A program made the position numbers and the translations under genes. A model generated the notes under the pieces. That model worked only from the letters and a program-made list of their open reading frames with translations, was not told the origin of the DNA and did not search any database. Of a DNA stretch of 36,505 nucleotides, positions 1-10,200 are shown piece after piece; the first letter of the stretch is position 1, and the number at the start of each line of letters is the position of its first letter. Source of the DNA: Caulobacteraceae bacterium (GTDB taxonomy: Bacteria; Pseudomonadota; Alphaproteobacteria; Caulobacterales; Caulobacteraceae); assembly GCA_019232665.1 (NCBI GenBank), contig JAFANN010000247.1, forward strand, positions 1 to 36,505, read 5' to 3'.

Positions 1-618
1 CTGGGCGGCTATCCGGCCGACACGCTCGCGGAAGATCAGGATCTGACGCTGGCGGTTCAGCGCGCCGGCTGGCGGGTCGAGTTCGACGCCAGCGCACGCG
101 CCTACACCGAGGCTCCCGACACCGTGGACGGCCTCCTCAAGCAGCGCTTCCGCTGGTCGTTCGGCACCCTCCAGTGCATCTGGAAGCACCGCGCCGGCCT
201 GTTCAATCCGAAGCGGCCGATTCTCGGCTTCGTGGCAATGCCGCAGATCTGGCTGTTCCAGATCTTCCTGACCGTCGCCGCGCCTCTGGTCGACCTGGCG
301 ATCGTCTCGTCCCTCGGCTGGGCGATCTACGGCCGGTTCTTCCATCCCGTGGAGTGGTCGCCGGACGACTTCATCCGTTCGGTGTTCTATTGGGCCGCGT
401 TCATTTTCCTTGACCTGTCGGCCGGCGCGCTGGGCATGGCGCTCGAGCGGCGCGCGCCCTGGCAGGACCTGGTCTGGCTGCCAGTGCAGAGGTTCGGATA
501 CCGCCAGTTGATGTACTACGTGGTCGTCAAATCGGTGATCACCGCCATCCGCGGCTATCGCGTGGGGTGGGGCAAGCTCGAAAGGCGGGCGACGGCCGTG
601 GTTGGGAAAGCCGCCTGA
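1..618 (+). CDS. Family-2 glycosyltransferase, C-terminal part (5' end outside window)
   Basis: The frame is open from base 1, so the start lies upstream; 205 codons are visible. An acidic EDQDL motif at visible codons 11-15 and a QRFRW motif at codons 48-52 match the catalytic acidic residue and the Q-x-x-R-W signature of processive inner-membrane GT2 enzymes (BcsA/PgaC/NodC type). Hydrophobic stretches follow at about codons 77-111, 127-147 and 158-183, as expected for the membrane domain after the GT-A fold. Such enzymes polymerise or transfer sugars from nucleotide sugars at the inner membrane; the substrate cannot be told from this part. The last 64 bases overlap the 3' end of the convergent gene on the other strand. 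The N-terminal half is not visible, so a fusion to another domain (for example a polysaccharide deacetylase) cannot be excluded. Confidence 0.85.
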   Translation: MGGYPADTLAEDQDLTLAVQRAGWRVEFDASARAYTEAPDTVDGLLKQRFRWSFGTLQCIWKHRAGLFNPKRPILGFVAMPQIWLFQIFLTVAAPLVDLAIVSSLGWAIYGRFFHPVEWSPDDFIRSVFYWAAFIFLDLSAGALGMALERRAPWQDLVWLPVQRFGYRQLMYYVVVKSVITAIRGYRVGWGKLERRATAVVGKAA

Positions 619-1961
619 GGTTGGAAGGGCTTGGCGGCCATCCGCCGGACGAGGGCGGCCATGGCGGCGAGGTCGAGCAGGTAGAGATAACGATAGTCGC
701 AAGCGAGGGACGCCAGGAAGAAGGTCCCGACGTAGGCAAAGGCGGCCGCCAGCAGGCCGATCGCCGCGAAGACCCCGGGCCGACAATCCCCCTTCGCCAC
801 GTCGCGGAAGTCCAGGCCTATCAGGGACAAAGCCAGGATCGCCCACGCCAGGTGGGAGAGGACCGGCGTTCCCCAGAAATCCCAGACGTATTCCTCGTCC
901 CACTGGTCCCTGCGGTTGAGCCGGGGCCTGAGACCCGCGCGGGCGAGTTCAGCCCGATCCCGGCTCTGGATCCCCACTGAGACCAGGGGACAGTCGGCGG
1001 AGTCCGGCGTGGCCAGGGTCATCCAGAACACCTGCGCCCTCACCCGGGCGTAGCGCCACGGGTGGCGGATGACGAGGCTCCACCAATCCGCCTCCAGCGC
1101 GGCCGTCCGCGGGGGCAGAAGGCGCGCGGCCCCAGGCAAATCGTCCAGCCCGTCGATCGTGTTCGCCTTCCACGCCGGCGCCGCGACCACTCGCTCGAAC
1201 CGCTCGAGCGCCGGCGCGCGGGCGTGGAGCGCGCGCAACGGCAGGTCCGGCTCCAAGCGCAGGGCGCCGGCGAGGTCGTAGACACGAAGCATCGCCAATT
1301 GCGCCGCGGCTCCGGGCCGACCATCGCTTCGGGCCGCGAACGCGGCATGGCTGAGGACGGCGATTATCCCAACGGCAAGAAGGCCGACGCCCGCCCCCGC
1401 GAGTGCGCGCGTTAGCGTGCGGCGCCGCCCACGGACCTCAATCGCCACATACACCCCGGCCGCAGCCACCGGGACGACGAATCCGGTCTGGCGCACGAGC
1501 GCGGCGACGACGCAGCAGACGAAACCGGCGGCGAGCCAGGAGCCGCGCCCAACTCCATCGGCTCGTCCCGCATGGGCGAAGGCGACGAAGGCGGCGAGCG
1601 CAGCGTCCGCAAAAACGATGTCCTTCCAGACAACCCCCTGGAACACGAGCGCCTGCGGCGAGGCCGCCACCAGGGCGAGGACGAGGAGGGCTCGCGCCCG
1701 CGGCCTTCCGTCGGCGAGGATCCATCCCAGAAGGCTGAGGAAGAAAACCGTCACGTCGGCGACGACGAACAGGGCAGCGCCCGGGGTCACTCGGTCGGTG
1801 AGCCCCAGCAGCCACGCCATCAACGGCGGGTGCCAGTCGTCGAACCGCCCCGTTCGTCCCTGGGCCAGCTGTGAGACCGAATCCACGGAGAAATGTCCCG
1901 GGACGCCGGCAGCGAGAGCGGCAAGCCATCCCAGCGTCAGAACCGCGCAGAACGCGGCCAT
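555..1961 (-). CDS. Multi-pass membrane protein, GT-C-like glycosyltransferase candidate
   Basis: The 468-residue protein is very hydrophobic, with about nine to eleven membrane segments spread along its length. Near the N terminus, after the first membrane helix, a DSVSQLAQ stretch (about residues 27-34) is followed by an HPP motif near residue 44. This arrangement of an acidic first periplasmic loop followed by WHPP resembles GT-C transferases that use lipid-linked sugars, but I do not recognise a specific family. The ATG at 1961 is chosen because GAGAGAGGGG lies just upstream at normal spacing and the first membrane helix starts right there. The frame stays open upstream to an ATG at 2027 and a GTG at 2054, neither with a clear ribosome binding site. 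It diverges from sucC and overlaps the preceding glycosyltransferase tail-to-tail by 64 bp. Confidence 0.65.
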   Translation of the reverse strand: MAAFCAVLTLGWLAALAAGVPGHFSVDSVSQLAQGRTGRFDDWHPPLMAWLLGLTDRVTPGAALFVVADVTVFFLSLLGWILADGRPRARALLVLALVAASPQALVFQGVVWKDIVFADAALAAFVAFAHAGRADGVGRGSWLAAGFVCCVVAALVRQTGFVVPVAAAGVYVAIEVRGRRRTLTRALAGAGVGLLAVGIIAVLSHAAFAARSDGRPGAAAQLAMLRVYDLAGALRLEPDLPLRALHARAPALERFERVVAAPAWKANTIDGLDDLPGAARLLPPRTAALEADWWSLVIRHPWRYARVRAQVFWMTLATPDSADCPLVSVGIQSRDRAELARAGLRPRLNRRDQWDEEYVWDFWGTPVLSHLAWAILALSLIGLDFRDVAKGDCRPGVFAAIGLLAAAFAYVGTFFLASLACDYRYLYLLDLAAMAALVRRMAAKPFQPQAAFPTTAVARLSSLPHPTR

Positions 1962-2139
1962 GCGCCCCTCTCTCGGGAACGCTCCCAATCGAACGGAGCG
2001 AAGGAGAGAGACCGGAAGCTGACGCATCAAGCTGGCAAGGGCAGGTGACCACACGCGGGCGCAAGGAGCAGCCGTCGCACCCGTACTGGATCGTCAGCTT
2101 CGGGTTTACGGCAGCGCCAGCCAGCCATATTAACCGCGC

Positions 2140-2153
2140 CGCGCCGCGGCGCG
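2140..2153. repeat. Perfect 14-bp GC palindrome upstream of sucC
   Basis: CGCGCCG is followed directly by CGGCGCG, a perfect palindrome 17 bp before the sucC start. It lies between the divergent membrane-protein gene and sucC. It could be an operator for the TCA operon or simply a GC-rich palindrome arising by chance; function is inferred only. Confidence 0.3.
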
Positions 2154-2170
2154 TACTCAGGCGAGGCTTT

Positions 2171-3337
<1,167 letters not shown>

Positions 3338-3384
3338 GAGGGGCGCGGGGCTTGGCGCACGACGCGTCATGGCCTTAAGGGTCA

Positions 3385-3412
3385 TCCGACCTGAGCGTCG
3401 GACGGCCCGTCC
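3385..3412 (+). other. Two mutually exclusive hairpins between sucC and the next gene
   Basis: TCCGAC (3385-3390) can pair with GTCGGA (3397-3402), while GGACG (3400-3404) can pair with CGTCC (3408-3412). The two helices share bases 3400-3402 and so compete. There is no T-run, so this is not a standard terminator. It may affect mRNA processing between sucC and the following genes; this is inference. Confidence 0.35.
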
Positions 3413-3439
3413 GCAACTCCAATCGAAGAGGGAATGCAC

Positions 3440-4000
3440 GTGACGCCACTGAAATGCGCTGCCGCCGGGCTGGCTGCGGTCCTGGGCCTCGCTGGGGCGA
3501 GCGCCGCGGCCGCGCAGGCCGCCGATCCGATCTTCGTCGCCTTCCACGACGCCTGCATCTCGACGAGCGCCGAACCCGCCGCGGTGACAAGCTTCGCGAC
3601 CAGCCACGACTGGAAGAACAGCGATGTGGCGGGGACGCCGATCAGCGGTTTCGCCGTCGACAACAAGGTGTCCAAGTCCGCCCGCGTGGGCGATGCGGAC
3701 CTGAAGCTGTTCGCCTGGCACGGGACCAAAGGACCGATCCAGGCGAGCGAGTGTCAGATCGCGGTCTCCAAGGCCGACTTCGCCGCAGCTCGTAGCGCCG
3801 TCGCCACGTCCCTCGGTTTCGCCGCTCAGCAGGACACCGCCGACAAGTCGGTGTTCCAGTTCGCCGGCCCCACGAGCGCGCCGAAGGCCGTGGACAGCAG
3901 CGGGTTCGACCAGGCCGCCGGTTCCGGCGGACTGAACCTGCTGACGGTCTCCAAGCAGGGCGCCGGCGTCTTCCTGGAACTGCTGCGGATCCAAAAGTAG
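3440..4000 (+). CDS. Exported protein of unknown function inserted between sucC and sucD
   Basis: The product is 186 residues. An N-terminal signal peptide (one basic residue, hydrophobic core rich in Ala/Leu/Gly, then AAAAQA before ADPIF) predicts export to the periplasm with cleavage near residues 26-28. I recognise no domain in the mature part, which has two cysteines (in DACIS and SECQIA). GTG at 3440 is preferred over ATG at 3434 because the ribosome binding site GAAGAGG (3425-3431) lies only two bases from the ATG but at normal distance from the GTG. It sits between the genes for the two subunits of succinyl-CoA synthetase in the same orientation, so it is probably co-transcribed, although an exported protein cannot join that cytoplasmic enzyme. 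The 103-bp gap after sucC holds competing hairpins. Confidence 0.75.
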   Translation: MTPLKCAAAGLAAVLGLAGASAAAAQAADPIFVAFHDACISTSAEPAAVTSFATSHDWKNSDVAGTPISGFAVDNKVSKSARVGDADLKLFAWHGTKGPIQASECQIAVSKADFAAARSAVATSLGFAAQQDTADKSVFQFAGPTSAPKAVDSSGFDQAAGSGGLNLLTVSKQGAGVFLELLRIQK

Positions 4001-4047
4001 TCGGGGGCCCCCTCCCGTTCGACGCCCCCGAAGCAAGAAAGAGTCAG

Positions 4048-4926
4048 ATGTCGATCCTCATAGGCGCCAAGACACGCGTCATCTGCCAGGGCATGACCGG
4101 AGCCCAGGGCACGTTCCACACCGAGCAGGCGATCGCCTATGGCACCGCCATGGTGGGGGGCGTGTCCCCAGGCAAGGGCGGCTCGACGCACCTGGGCCTT
4201 CCTGTGTTCGACACTGTCGCCGAGGCCGCCCAGGCGACCGAGCCCGACGCCAGCGTGATCTATGTCCCGCCGCCGTTCGCCGCCGATTCGATCCTCGAGG
4301 CGATCGACGCGGAGATCCCACTGATCGTCTGCATCACCGAAGGCATCCCGGTGGAGGACATGGTGCAGGTGAAGCGGGCGCTTCAGGGCTCGTCCTCGCG
4401 CCTCATTGGCCCCAACTGCCCGGGCCTGCTGACGCCCGAAGCGTGCAAGATCGGCATCATGCCCGGTTCGATCTTCAAGAAGGGCTCCGTCGGCGTCGTC
4501 TCGCGTTCGGGCACCCTGACCTATGAAGCCGTGTTCCAGACCAGCCAGGTTGGCCTTGGCCAGACCACGGCAGTCGGCATTGGCGGTGACCCCGTCAAGG
4601 GGACCGAATTCATCGACATTCTGGAAATGTTTCTTGCCGACCCCGAAACCGAGTCGATCATCATGATCGGCGAGATCGGCGGCTCGGCCGAAGAAGACGC
4701 CGCGGCCTTCATCAAGGACTCGCAGGTCAAGAAGCCGATGGTTGGCTTCATCGCCGGTCGTACGGCGCCTCCCGGTCGGCGGATGGGTCACGCCGGTGCG
4801 ATCATCTCCGGCGGCCACGGCGGCGCGGAAGACAAGATCGCGGCCATGGAGTCGGCGGGCATCCGCGTCTCTCCGTCCCCGGCCGCGCTTGGCCAGACCC
4901 TTGTGGAAGTCCTCAAGGGCGCGTGA
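4048..4926 (+). CDS. sucD: Succinyl-CoA synthetase (ADP-forming) alpha subunit
   Basis: The 292-residue protein has the CoA-binding Rossmann domain at the N terminus ([13 protein letters not shown], then GGVSPGKGG). The C-terminal ligase domain carries [17 protein letters not shown]; His248 in GHAGA is the phosphorylated catalytic histidine of the family. It pairs with SucC to make succinate, CoA and ATP/GTP from succinyl-CoA, downstream of the 2-oxoglutarate dehydrogenase complex encoded by the next genes. The ATG at 4048 gives the standard [10 protein letters not shown] terminus. It is separated from sucC by the unknown exported-protein gene, unlike the directly adjacent sucCD of many bacteria. 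Confidence 0.97.
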   Translation: MSILIGAKTRVICQGMTGAQGTFHTEQAIAYGTAMVGGVSPGKGGSTHLGLPVFDTVAEAAQATEPDASVIYVPPPFAADSILEAIDAEIPLIVCITEGIPVEDMVQVKRALQGSSSRLIGPNCPGLLTPEACKIGIMPGSIFKKGSVGVVSRSGTLTYEAVFQTSQVGLGQTTAVGIGGDPVKGTEFIDILEMFLADPETESIIMIGEIGGSAEEDAAAFIKDSQVKKPMVGFIAGRTAPPGRRMGHAGAIISGGHGGAEDKIAAMESAGIRVSPSPAALGQTLVEVLKGA

Positions 4927-4954
4927 ACCCGCCGCACCCGGCTGGAATGACCGG

Positions 4955-4982
4955 CGCCCGCCCACCACATAGCGGCCGGGCG
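4955..4982 (+). other. Intercistronic hairpin between sucD and the DUF2076 gene
   Basis: CGCCCG (4955-4960) can pair with CGGGCG (4977-4982) across a 16-base loop, in the 75-bp gap before the next start. No T-tract follows. It may be an mRNA processing or stability element; low weight. Confidence 0.3.
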
Positions 4983-5001
4983 AGGGTGAGGAATTAAAGA
5001 G

Positions 5002-5655
5002 ATGTCTCCTGACGAACGATCCCTGCTGCAGAACTTCCTCAACGATCTGACGGCCTCTCGCGCAGGCCAGAAGGACGGAGAGGCAGAGCGGATGATCTAC
5101 GACGCCCTGCGCGCATCGCCCGACGCCGCCTACCTGCTGGTCCAGCACGCGATCCTGTCGGACCAGGCCCTGCACGCTGCCCAGGACCAGGTCGCCCACC
5201 TGCAGGAGCAGGTCCGCAACATGCCGGTTCCCGCTCAACAATCCGCCGGCTTCCTGGGTGGCCAGGGCGGTCAGCCTGGACCGAGCCCGTGGGCGCGCGC
5301 CGCAGCGCCTCCCCCGCCGCAGGACCAGTATGCGCCGCCTCCGCCGCAAGGCGGCGGTTTCTACGGACCGGGGCCCTTCAACCGCGGCGGCGGCCTGGGA
5401 AGCTTCCTGCGTAACGCCGGGACGACGGCGGCCGGCGTCGCTGGCGGCGCCCTGTTGTTCGACGGCCTCTCGAACCTGTTCGGCGGACACCACGGAGGCG
5501 GGTTCGGGGGCTTCGGCGGTTTCGGCGGCCAGCCGACCGAGATCGTCGAAAACAACTACTATGACGACAATTCCGGCGGCGGGTTCGACCAGGGCGGCGA
5601 CTCTGGCGGCTGGGACACCGGCGGAGATGACGGTGGCGGTTCGTTCGACACCTGA
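5002..5655 (+). CDS. DUF2076 family protein
   Basis: The 217-residue protein begins with a charged helical region (MSPDERSLLQNFLNDL, then YDALRASPDAAYLLVQHAIL and a short coiled-coil rich in Q/H) typical of DUF2076. A Pro/Gln/Gly-rich linker follows, then a small segment around residues 130-155 (FLRNAGTTAAGVAGGALLFDGLSNLF) that could insert in or lie on a membrane, and a very Gly/Asp/Asn-rich C-terminal tail. The family has no established function. The ATG follows an AAAGAG-type ribosome binding site. It lies between sucD and sucA in the same direction, which links it by position to the TCA cluster, but no catalytic role is apparent. Confidence 0.85.
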   Translation: MSPDERSLLQNFLNDLTASRAGQKDGEAERMIYDALRASPDAAYLLVQHAILSDQALHAAQDQVAHLQEQVRNMPVPAQQSAGFLGGQGGQPGPSPWARAAAPPPPQDQYAPPPPQGGGFYGPGPFNRGGGLGSFLRNAGTTAAGVAGGALLFDGLSNLFGGHHGGGFGGFGGFGGQPTEIVENNYYDDNSGGGFDQGGDSGGWDTGGDDGGGSFDT

Positions 5656-5819
5656 GGGCGGGTTAAGGACCCGCAAAGCTTCGATCCGGACACATGACGG
5701 TCGAGCTTGGGTGACCAGAGCGGCCGGTGGCGAGGCTTCTCGCCGTATTTTCCGCTTCTGGGCGCCCTAAGGGTTCATCGACGTCCGGGTGTGGGATAAT
5801 TACGTAGGCGTCGCGCCGC

Positions 5820-5833
5820 TCACGCTGGCGTGA
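5820..5833. promoter_or_regulatory. Inverted repeat upstream of sucA
   Basis: TCACGC and GCGTGA flank a two-base centre (TG) 28-41 bp before the sucA start, in the 205-bp gap after the DUF2076 gene. The same gap has a -10-like GATAAT at 5795-5800 without a convincing -35. The gap is long enough for a separate sucA promoter, and the repeat could be its operator; both are inference. Confidence 0.25.
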
Positions 5834-5860
5834 AGTGCGAAAAGGTCAAGAGTTCACAAA

Positions 5861-8812
5861 ATGGCAGACGACGCGGGACGGCGCAGCGAGATCCTGGCCG
5901 AGACCTCGTTTCTTTACGGCGGAAATGCAGGCTTCGTCGAAGACCTGCAGGCCAAGTGGGCGAAGGACCCGGGCTCCGTCGAGCGGTCGTGGGCGGAATT
6001 CTTTACATCTCTCGCCGATCCGCCAGAAGCTGTTCGCCAGGCGGGCGAGCCGCCGCCGTGGGCTCCTCCGGTCGAGCCTGCGCCGCGTCCGGACTGGTTG
6101 GCGCCAATCGACGGACTTTGGCCTGCCGTCGAAACGAAGCTGCAGCGCCGGATCGAGCAGCAGGCCCCGGCGGCCAGCGTCGACGAGGTACGGTCCCGCA
6201 CGCTCGACTCCCTGCGCGCGATCATGATGATTCGGGCTTACCGGATCCGCGGACACCTCAAGGCCAACCTCGACCCTCTCGGCCTGGCTGTCACCGCAGG
6301 CGACGCGTCCGAACTCGATCCGGCCACCTACGGCTTCTCTGAGTCCGACTACGACCGGCCCATCTTCCTCGACTACGTGCTCGGGATGGAGACGGCCTGC
6401 CTGCGCGACATCCTCGCGATCCTGCGCCGGACCTACTGCGGCAGCGTCGGCGTGCAGTACATGCACATCTCCAATCCGGCGGAGAAGGCGTGGCTCCAGC
6501 GGCGGATCGAGGGGCGCGACAAGGAGATCACCTTCACCAAGGAAGGCAAGGTCGCCATCCTCAAGAAGCTGATCGAGGCCGAGGGCTTCGAGCGCTTCCT
6601 GGCCCGTCGTTATCCCGGTACCAAGCGCTTCGGCCTCGACGGGGGAGAGGCGGCGGTTCCCGCTCTCGAGCAGATCATCAAGCGGGGCGGCGCTCTTGGC
6701 GTGCATGAGATCGTCCTGGGGATGCCGCACCGTGGCCGCCTGAACGTGCTGGCCGCCGTCATGGGCAAGCCGTATCGCGCGATCTTCCACGAGTTCCAGG
6801 GCGGCTCGTCGATGCCCGAGGATGTCGAAGGCTCGGGCGACGTGAAGTACCACCTGGGCGCCAGCTCGGATCGCGAGTTCGACGGGAACAACGTCCACCT
6901 GTCGCTCACGGCCAATCCCAGCCACCTCGAGATCGTCAATCCTGTCGTGCTGGGAAAGGCGCGCGCCAAGCAGGCGTTCACCCTGCGTGAGACGCCAAGC
7001 GCTGGCCGGGGCCATGTGCTGCCGTTGCTGATGCACGGCGATGCGGCCTTCGCCGGTCAGGGGGTTGTCGCCGAGTGCTTCAACCTGATGGGGATCCGAG
7101 GCTACCGGACGGGCGGCGCGATCCACTTCATCGTCAACAACCAGATCGGCTTCACGACGAGCCCGGCCTACTCGCGCACGAGTCCTTACCCGTCTGACAG
7201 CGCGTTGATGGTCCAGGCGCCCATCTTCCACGTCAACGGCGACGATCCGGAAGCGATGACCTTCGCGGCCCGGGTGGCGGTCGAATACCGCCAGGAGTTC
7301 GCCAAGGACGTTGTCATCGACATGTTCTGCTATCGGCGGTTCGGCCACAATGAGGGCGACGATCCGACGATGACGCAGCCCCTGATGTACAAGGCGATCA
7401 AGGGCCATCCGAGCACGCGCGAGGTCTACGCCAAGCGTCTCATCAGCGAGGGCGTCACAACGGCCGAAGAGGTCGATGGATGGGTGTCGGAATTCGCGGC
7501 GTTCCTCGACGCGGAGTTCGAGGCCGGCAAGACCTGGCACGCCGACAAGGCGGACTGGCTGGATGGCAAGTGGTCCGGACTGGCCTTGCCCGAAGGCGAG
7601 GATCGTCGCGGCGAAACCGCCGTGCCCGTACAGAAGCTCCGTGATCTTGGGATGAAGTTCACGGCCATACCCGAGGGCCTCGACGCTCACCGCACCGTGG
7701 CGCGGGTCATCGAGGGGCGACGGCAGGCGATCCAATCCGGAGAGGACCTCGATTGGGCCACGGCCGAACACCTCGCTTTCGCCAGTCTCCTGGATCAGGG
7801 TTTCCCGGTCAGGCTGTCCGGACAGGACAGCGTTCGAGGCACCTTCACCCAGCGCCACTGCGACCTCGTCGACCAGACGACCGAAGAGCACTACACGCCA
7901 CTCCGGCATCTTCGCCCGGGACAGGCTCACTTCGAGGCGCTGGACTCGGCGTTGTCGGAGGAAGCCGTCCTCGGCTTCGAGTACGGATTCTCCCTGGCGG
8001 ACCCTAGGACCCTTACCCTCTGGGAAGCGCAGTTCGGGGACTTCGCCAACGGCGCTCAGGTCGTGATCGACCAATTCCTCTCTTCGGGAGAGCGCAAGTG
8101 GCTGCGGATGTCCGGCCTCGTCATGCTGCTTCCGCATGGCTACGAGGGCATGGGTCCCGAGCACTCTTCGGCCCGGCTCGAGCGCTATCTGCAGCTTTGC
8201 GCCGAAGACAACCTGCAGGTGGCGAACTGCTCGACGCCGGCCAACTACTTCCACATCCTGAGGCGACAAATCCTGCGGGAATTCCGCAAGCCTCTCGTGA
8301 TCATGACGCCGAAATCTCTCCTGCGTCACAAGAAGGCTGTCTCTCCTTTGTCGGAAATGGCGGAAGGCTCGTCATTCCACCGCGTTCTGCAGGACGACGC
8401 GCAGTACGGGCGGCTTACCAGCGTCGTCCTCAAGCCGGATGATAAGATCCGTCGCGTCGTCCTTTGCTCGGGCAAGGTTTACTATGATCTTCTTGAAGAG
8501 CGGGAGAAGCGGGGCGTCGACGACGTCTACCTTATGCGTCTCGAACAGTTCTACCCTTGGCCGGTGAAGTCCCTGACGACGGAACTGTCCCGGTTCAAGT
8601 CGGCAGAACTGGTGTGGTGCCAGGAAGAGCCGAAGAACATGGGGGGCTGGACCTTCGTCGACCCGTGGCTGGAGCTTACTCTCGCGAAGATGACCATCTC
8701 CGCGAAGCGCGCCCGGTACGTGGGCCGTCCTGCGTCTGCGTCGACGGCGGCGGGTCTGATGAGCCGTCACCTCAAGGAATTGCAGACCTTCCTCGGTCAA
8801 GCCCTGGGCTGA
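5861..8812 (+). CDS. sucA: 2-oxoglutarate dehydrogenase E1 component (thiamine diphosphate dependent)
   Basis: The 983-residue protein is full length for SucA/OdhA. The N-terminal segment ([17 protein letters not shown], about residues 17-33) is the E2-binding region, and [11 protein letters not shown] follows near residue 123. The catalytic core has GMPHRGRLN with His290 (equivalent to E. coli His260). The thiamine diphosphate motif starts at Gly393-Asp394 (GDAAFAGQG) and ends in NNQIGF at 426-431, with GHNEGDDP around His496. The C-terminal transketolase-like half has [19 protein letters not shown]. It decarboxylates 2-oxoglutarate and transfers succinyl groups to lipoyl-E2. The E2 and E3 genes follow immediately. 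The 205-bp gap before it is the largest in the cluster and may hold its own promoter. Confidence 0.97.
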   Translation: MADDAGRRSEILAETSFLYGGNAGFVEDLQAKWAKDPGSVERSWAEFFTSLADPPEAVRQAGEPPPWAPPVEPAPRPDWLAPIDGLWPAVETKLQRRIEQQAPAASVDEVRSRTLDSLRAIMMIRAYRIRGHLKANLDPLGLAVTAGDASELDPATYGFSESDYDRPIFLDYVLGMETACLRDILAILRRTYCGSVGVQYMHISNPAEKAWLQRRIEGRDKEITFTKEGKVAILKKLIEAEGFERFLARRYPGTKRFGLDGGEAAVPALEQIIKRGGALGVHEIVLGMPHRGRLNVLAAVMGKPYRAIFHEFQGGSSMPEDVEGSGDVKYHLGASSDREFDGNNVHLSLTANPSHLEIVNPVVLGKARAKQAFTLRETPSAGRGHVLPLLMHGDAAFAGQGVVAECFNLMGIRGYRTGGAIHFIVNNQIGFTTSPAYSRTSPYPSDSALMVQAPIFHVNGDDPEAMTFAARVAVEYRQEFAKDVVIDMFCYRRFGHNEGDDPTMTQPLMYKAIKGHPSTREVYAKRLISEGVTTAEEVDGWVSEFAAFLDAEFEAGKTWHADKADWLDGKWSGLALPEGEDRRGETAVPVQKLRDLGMKFTAIPEGLDAHRTVARVIEGRRQAIQSGEDLDWATAEHLAFASLLDQGFPVRLSGQDSVRGTFTQRHCDLVDQTTEEHYTPLRHLRPGQAHFEALDSALSEEAVLGFEYGFSLADPRTLTLWEAQFGDFANGAQVVIDQFLSSGERKWLRMSGLVMLLPHGYEGMGPEHSSARLERYLQLCAEDNLQVANCSTPANYFHILRRQILREFRKPLVIMTPKSLLRHKKAVSPLSEMAEGSSFHRVLQDDAQYGRLTSVVLKPDDKIRRVVLCSGKVYYDLLEEREKRGVDDVYLMRLEQFYPWPVKSLTTELSRFKSAELVWCQEEPKNMGGWTFVDPWLELTLAKMTISAKRARYVGRPASASTAAGLMSRHLKELQTFLGQALG

Positions 8813-8830
8813 CCCAGTCCGACCTGACAA

Positions 8831-8858
8831 CGCCCCGGCGCGGAGGACGCGCCGGGCG
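8831..8858 (+). other. Strong intercistronic hairpin between sucA and sucB
   Basis: CGCCCCGGCGCG (8831-8842) pairs with CGCGCCGGGCG (8848-8858), an 11-bp stem with one bulged C around a GAGGA loop. No T-run follows, so it is not a classical terminator. The sucB ribosome binding site (CGGAGAG, 8868-8874) lies outside the stem. A role in setting the E1:E2 transcript ratio or in mRNA stability is plausible but inferred. Confidence 0.55.
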
Positions 8859-8882
8859 CCTTCGATCCGGAGAGTTCTTTCG

Positions 8883-10148
8883 ATGACTGACATAATGACC
8901 CCCGCGCTCGGCGAATCCGTCACCGAGGCGACCGTCGCCCGCTGGGCCAAGCGGGCCGGCGAGCGGGTCAAGCGAGACGAAGTGATCGTCGAGCTGGAGA
9001 CGGACAAGGTGAGCCTGGAGGTCGCCGCTCCAGAGGACGGCGTGCTCAGCGTCATCGACGCGGAAGAGGGCGCGACGGTCGTTCCGGGCCAGCGCCTCGG
9101 CGTCGTCGGCGCGTCGGGGCCCGCGACGGCCCCAGCTCCGGCCAAGGCGCCGGAGACGGCGGCCGCGAAACCAGCGCCGGTCCCCGCCGCCGCGGCCGCT
9201 GCTGCTGCGGCTTCCGTCGCCGTCGCGCCGGCCAAGACCGCTCCGGAAGTCCCCCTTTCGCCGGCGGTGCGCAGGATCGTGGAGGAGAACCAACTCGATC
9301 CCTCCGTCATCGGAGGATCTGGCAAAGACGGCCGCCTGACCAAGGGCGACGTCCTGGCCGCGGTTCAATCGCGCGCAACGCAGGCGGCCGTCGCTCCCGC
9401 GATCACCGCGCCGACTCCCGTCGTCGCGCGCCCAGTCCGTGCCCCGAGTGAACGCGAAGAGCGCGTGCCGATGACGCGGCTGCGCCAGACCATAGCTCGT
9501 CGCCTGAAGGAGGCGCAGCAGAACGCGGCCATGCTGACGACCTTCAACGAGGTCGACATGAGCGCGGTTATGGCGCTGCGAAATCAGTACAAGGACGCCT
9601 TCGAGAAGCGCCACGGCGTGCGGCTCGGGTTCATGGGCTTCTTCGTCAAGGCCTGCATCGCCGCGCTCAAGGATGTGCCCGCAGTCAACGCGGAAATCGA
9701 CGGGACGGACCTGATCTACAAGAATCACTATGACATCGGCGTCGCAGTCGGCACCGAGCGTGGGCTCGTGGTGCCTGTCGTCCGGGACGCCGACGCGATG
9801 TCCATCGCCGACGTCGAGCGGGAAATCACGAACCTGGGCAAGAAGGCGCGAGACGGCGCCCTCGCACTCGAAGACCTTCAGGGGGGTACGTTCACGATCT
9901 CCAACGGAGGCGTGTACGGATCACTGATGTCCACGCCGATCCTCAATGCGCCGCAGTCAGGCGTGCTCGGCATGCACAAGATACAGGACCGGCCGGTCGT
10001 GGAGAAAGGTCAGATCGTGGTGCGGCCGATGATGTACCTCGCCCTCTCCTACGACCATCGGGTCGTCGACGGACAGGGCGCGGTGACCTTCCTGGTGAAG
10101 GTGAAGGAACACATCGAGGATCCGCAGCGCCTGCTGCTCGAGATCTGA
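8883..10148 (+). CDS. sucB: 2-oxoglutarate dehydrogenase E2, dihydrolipoyl succinyltransferase
   Basis: The 421-residue protein has one lipoyl domain (residues 1-76) with lipoyl-lysine Lys42 in [12 protein letters not shown] long Ala/Pro linker (about 77-122) includes an unbroken nine-alanine run. The peripheral E1/E3-binding domain (about 124-160, [15 protein letters not shown] to [11 protein letters not shown]) precedes the catalytic acyltransferase domain, which ends with SYDHRVVDG containing His392 and Asp396. It accepts succinyl from E1 and passes it to CoA, forming the core of the complex. The ATG has CGGAGAG upstream. It lies 70 bp after sucA, the gap being filled by a strong hairpin, and is followed by lpd. 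Confidence 0.97.
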   Translation: MTDIMTPALGESVTEATVARWAKRAGERVKRDEVIVELETDKVSLEVAAPEDGVLSVIDAEEGATVVPGQRLGVVGASGPATAPAPAKAPETAAAKPAPVPAAAAAAAAASVAVAPAKTAPEVPLSPAVRRIVEENQLDPSVIGGSGKDGRLTKGDVLAAVQSRATQAAVAPAITAPTPVVARPVRAPSEREERVPMTRLRQTIARRLKEAQQNAAMLTTFNEVDMSAVMALRNQYKDAFEKRHGVRLGFMGFFVKACIAALKDVPAVNAEIDGTDLIYKNHYDIGVAVGTERGLVVPVVRDADAMSIADVEREITNLGKKARDGALALEDLQGGTFTISNGGVYGSLMSTPILNAPQSGVLGMHKIQDRPVVEKGQIVVRPMMYLALSYDHRVVDGQGAVTFLVKVKEHIEDPQRLLLEI

Positions 10149-10157
10149 CGCGATTGG

Positions 10158-10177
10158 GCGCGCGGCGCTCCGCGCGC
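10158..10177 (+). other. Intercistronic hairpin between sucB and lpd
   Basis: GCGCGCGG (10158-10165) and CCGCGCGC (10170-10177) form a perfect 8-bp stem with a CGCT loop in the 52-bp sucB-lpd gap. There is no T-tract. It parallels the hairpin in the sucA-sucB gap. Confidence 0.5.
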
Positions 10178-10200
10178 ATCTCAACAACTAGGAAAACCAT

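Noticed and set aside
2129-2135. CtrA binding site (TTAACC near sucC, GTTAAC near 22628)
   Set aside because: Only single half-sites; the second TTAA at seven bases spacing is missing in both places.
5788-5800. DnaA box near GTGTGGGATAAT
   Set aside because: It has an extra base compared with TGTGNATAA, and no cluster of boxes is nearby.
5846-8329. Very long open frame antisense to sucA (827 codons)
   Set aside because: It lies wholly opposite the clear E1 gene, has no recognisable motif, and is the usual result of codon bias in GC-rich DNA.
9181-9260. Ala/Pro low-complexity run in sucB as a repeat expansion
   Set aside because: It is the usual flexible linker between lipoyl and subunit-binding domains of E2 proteins.
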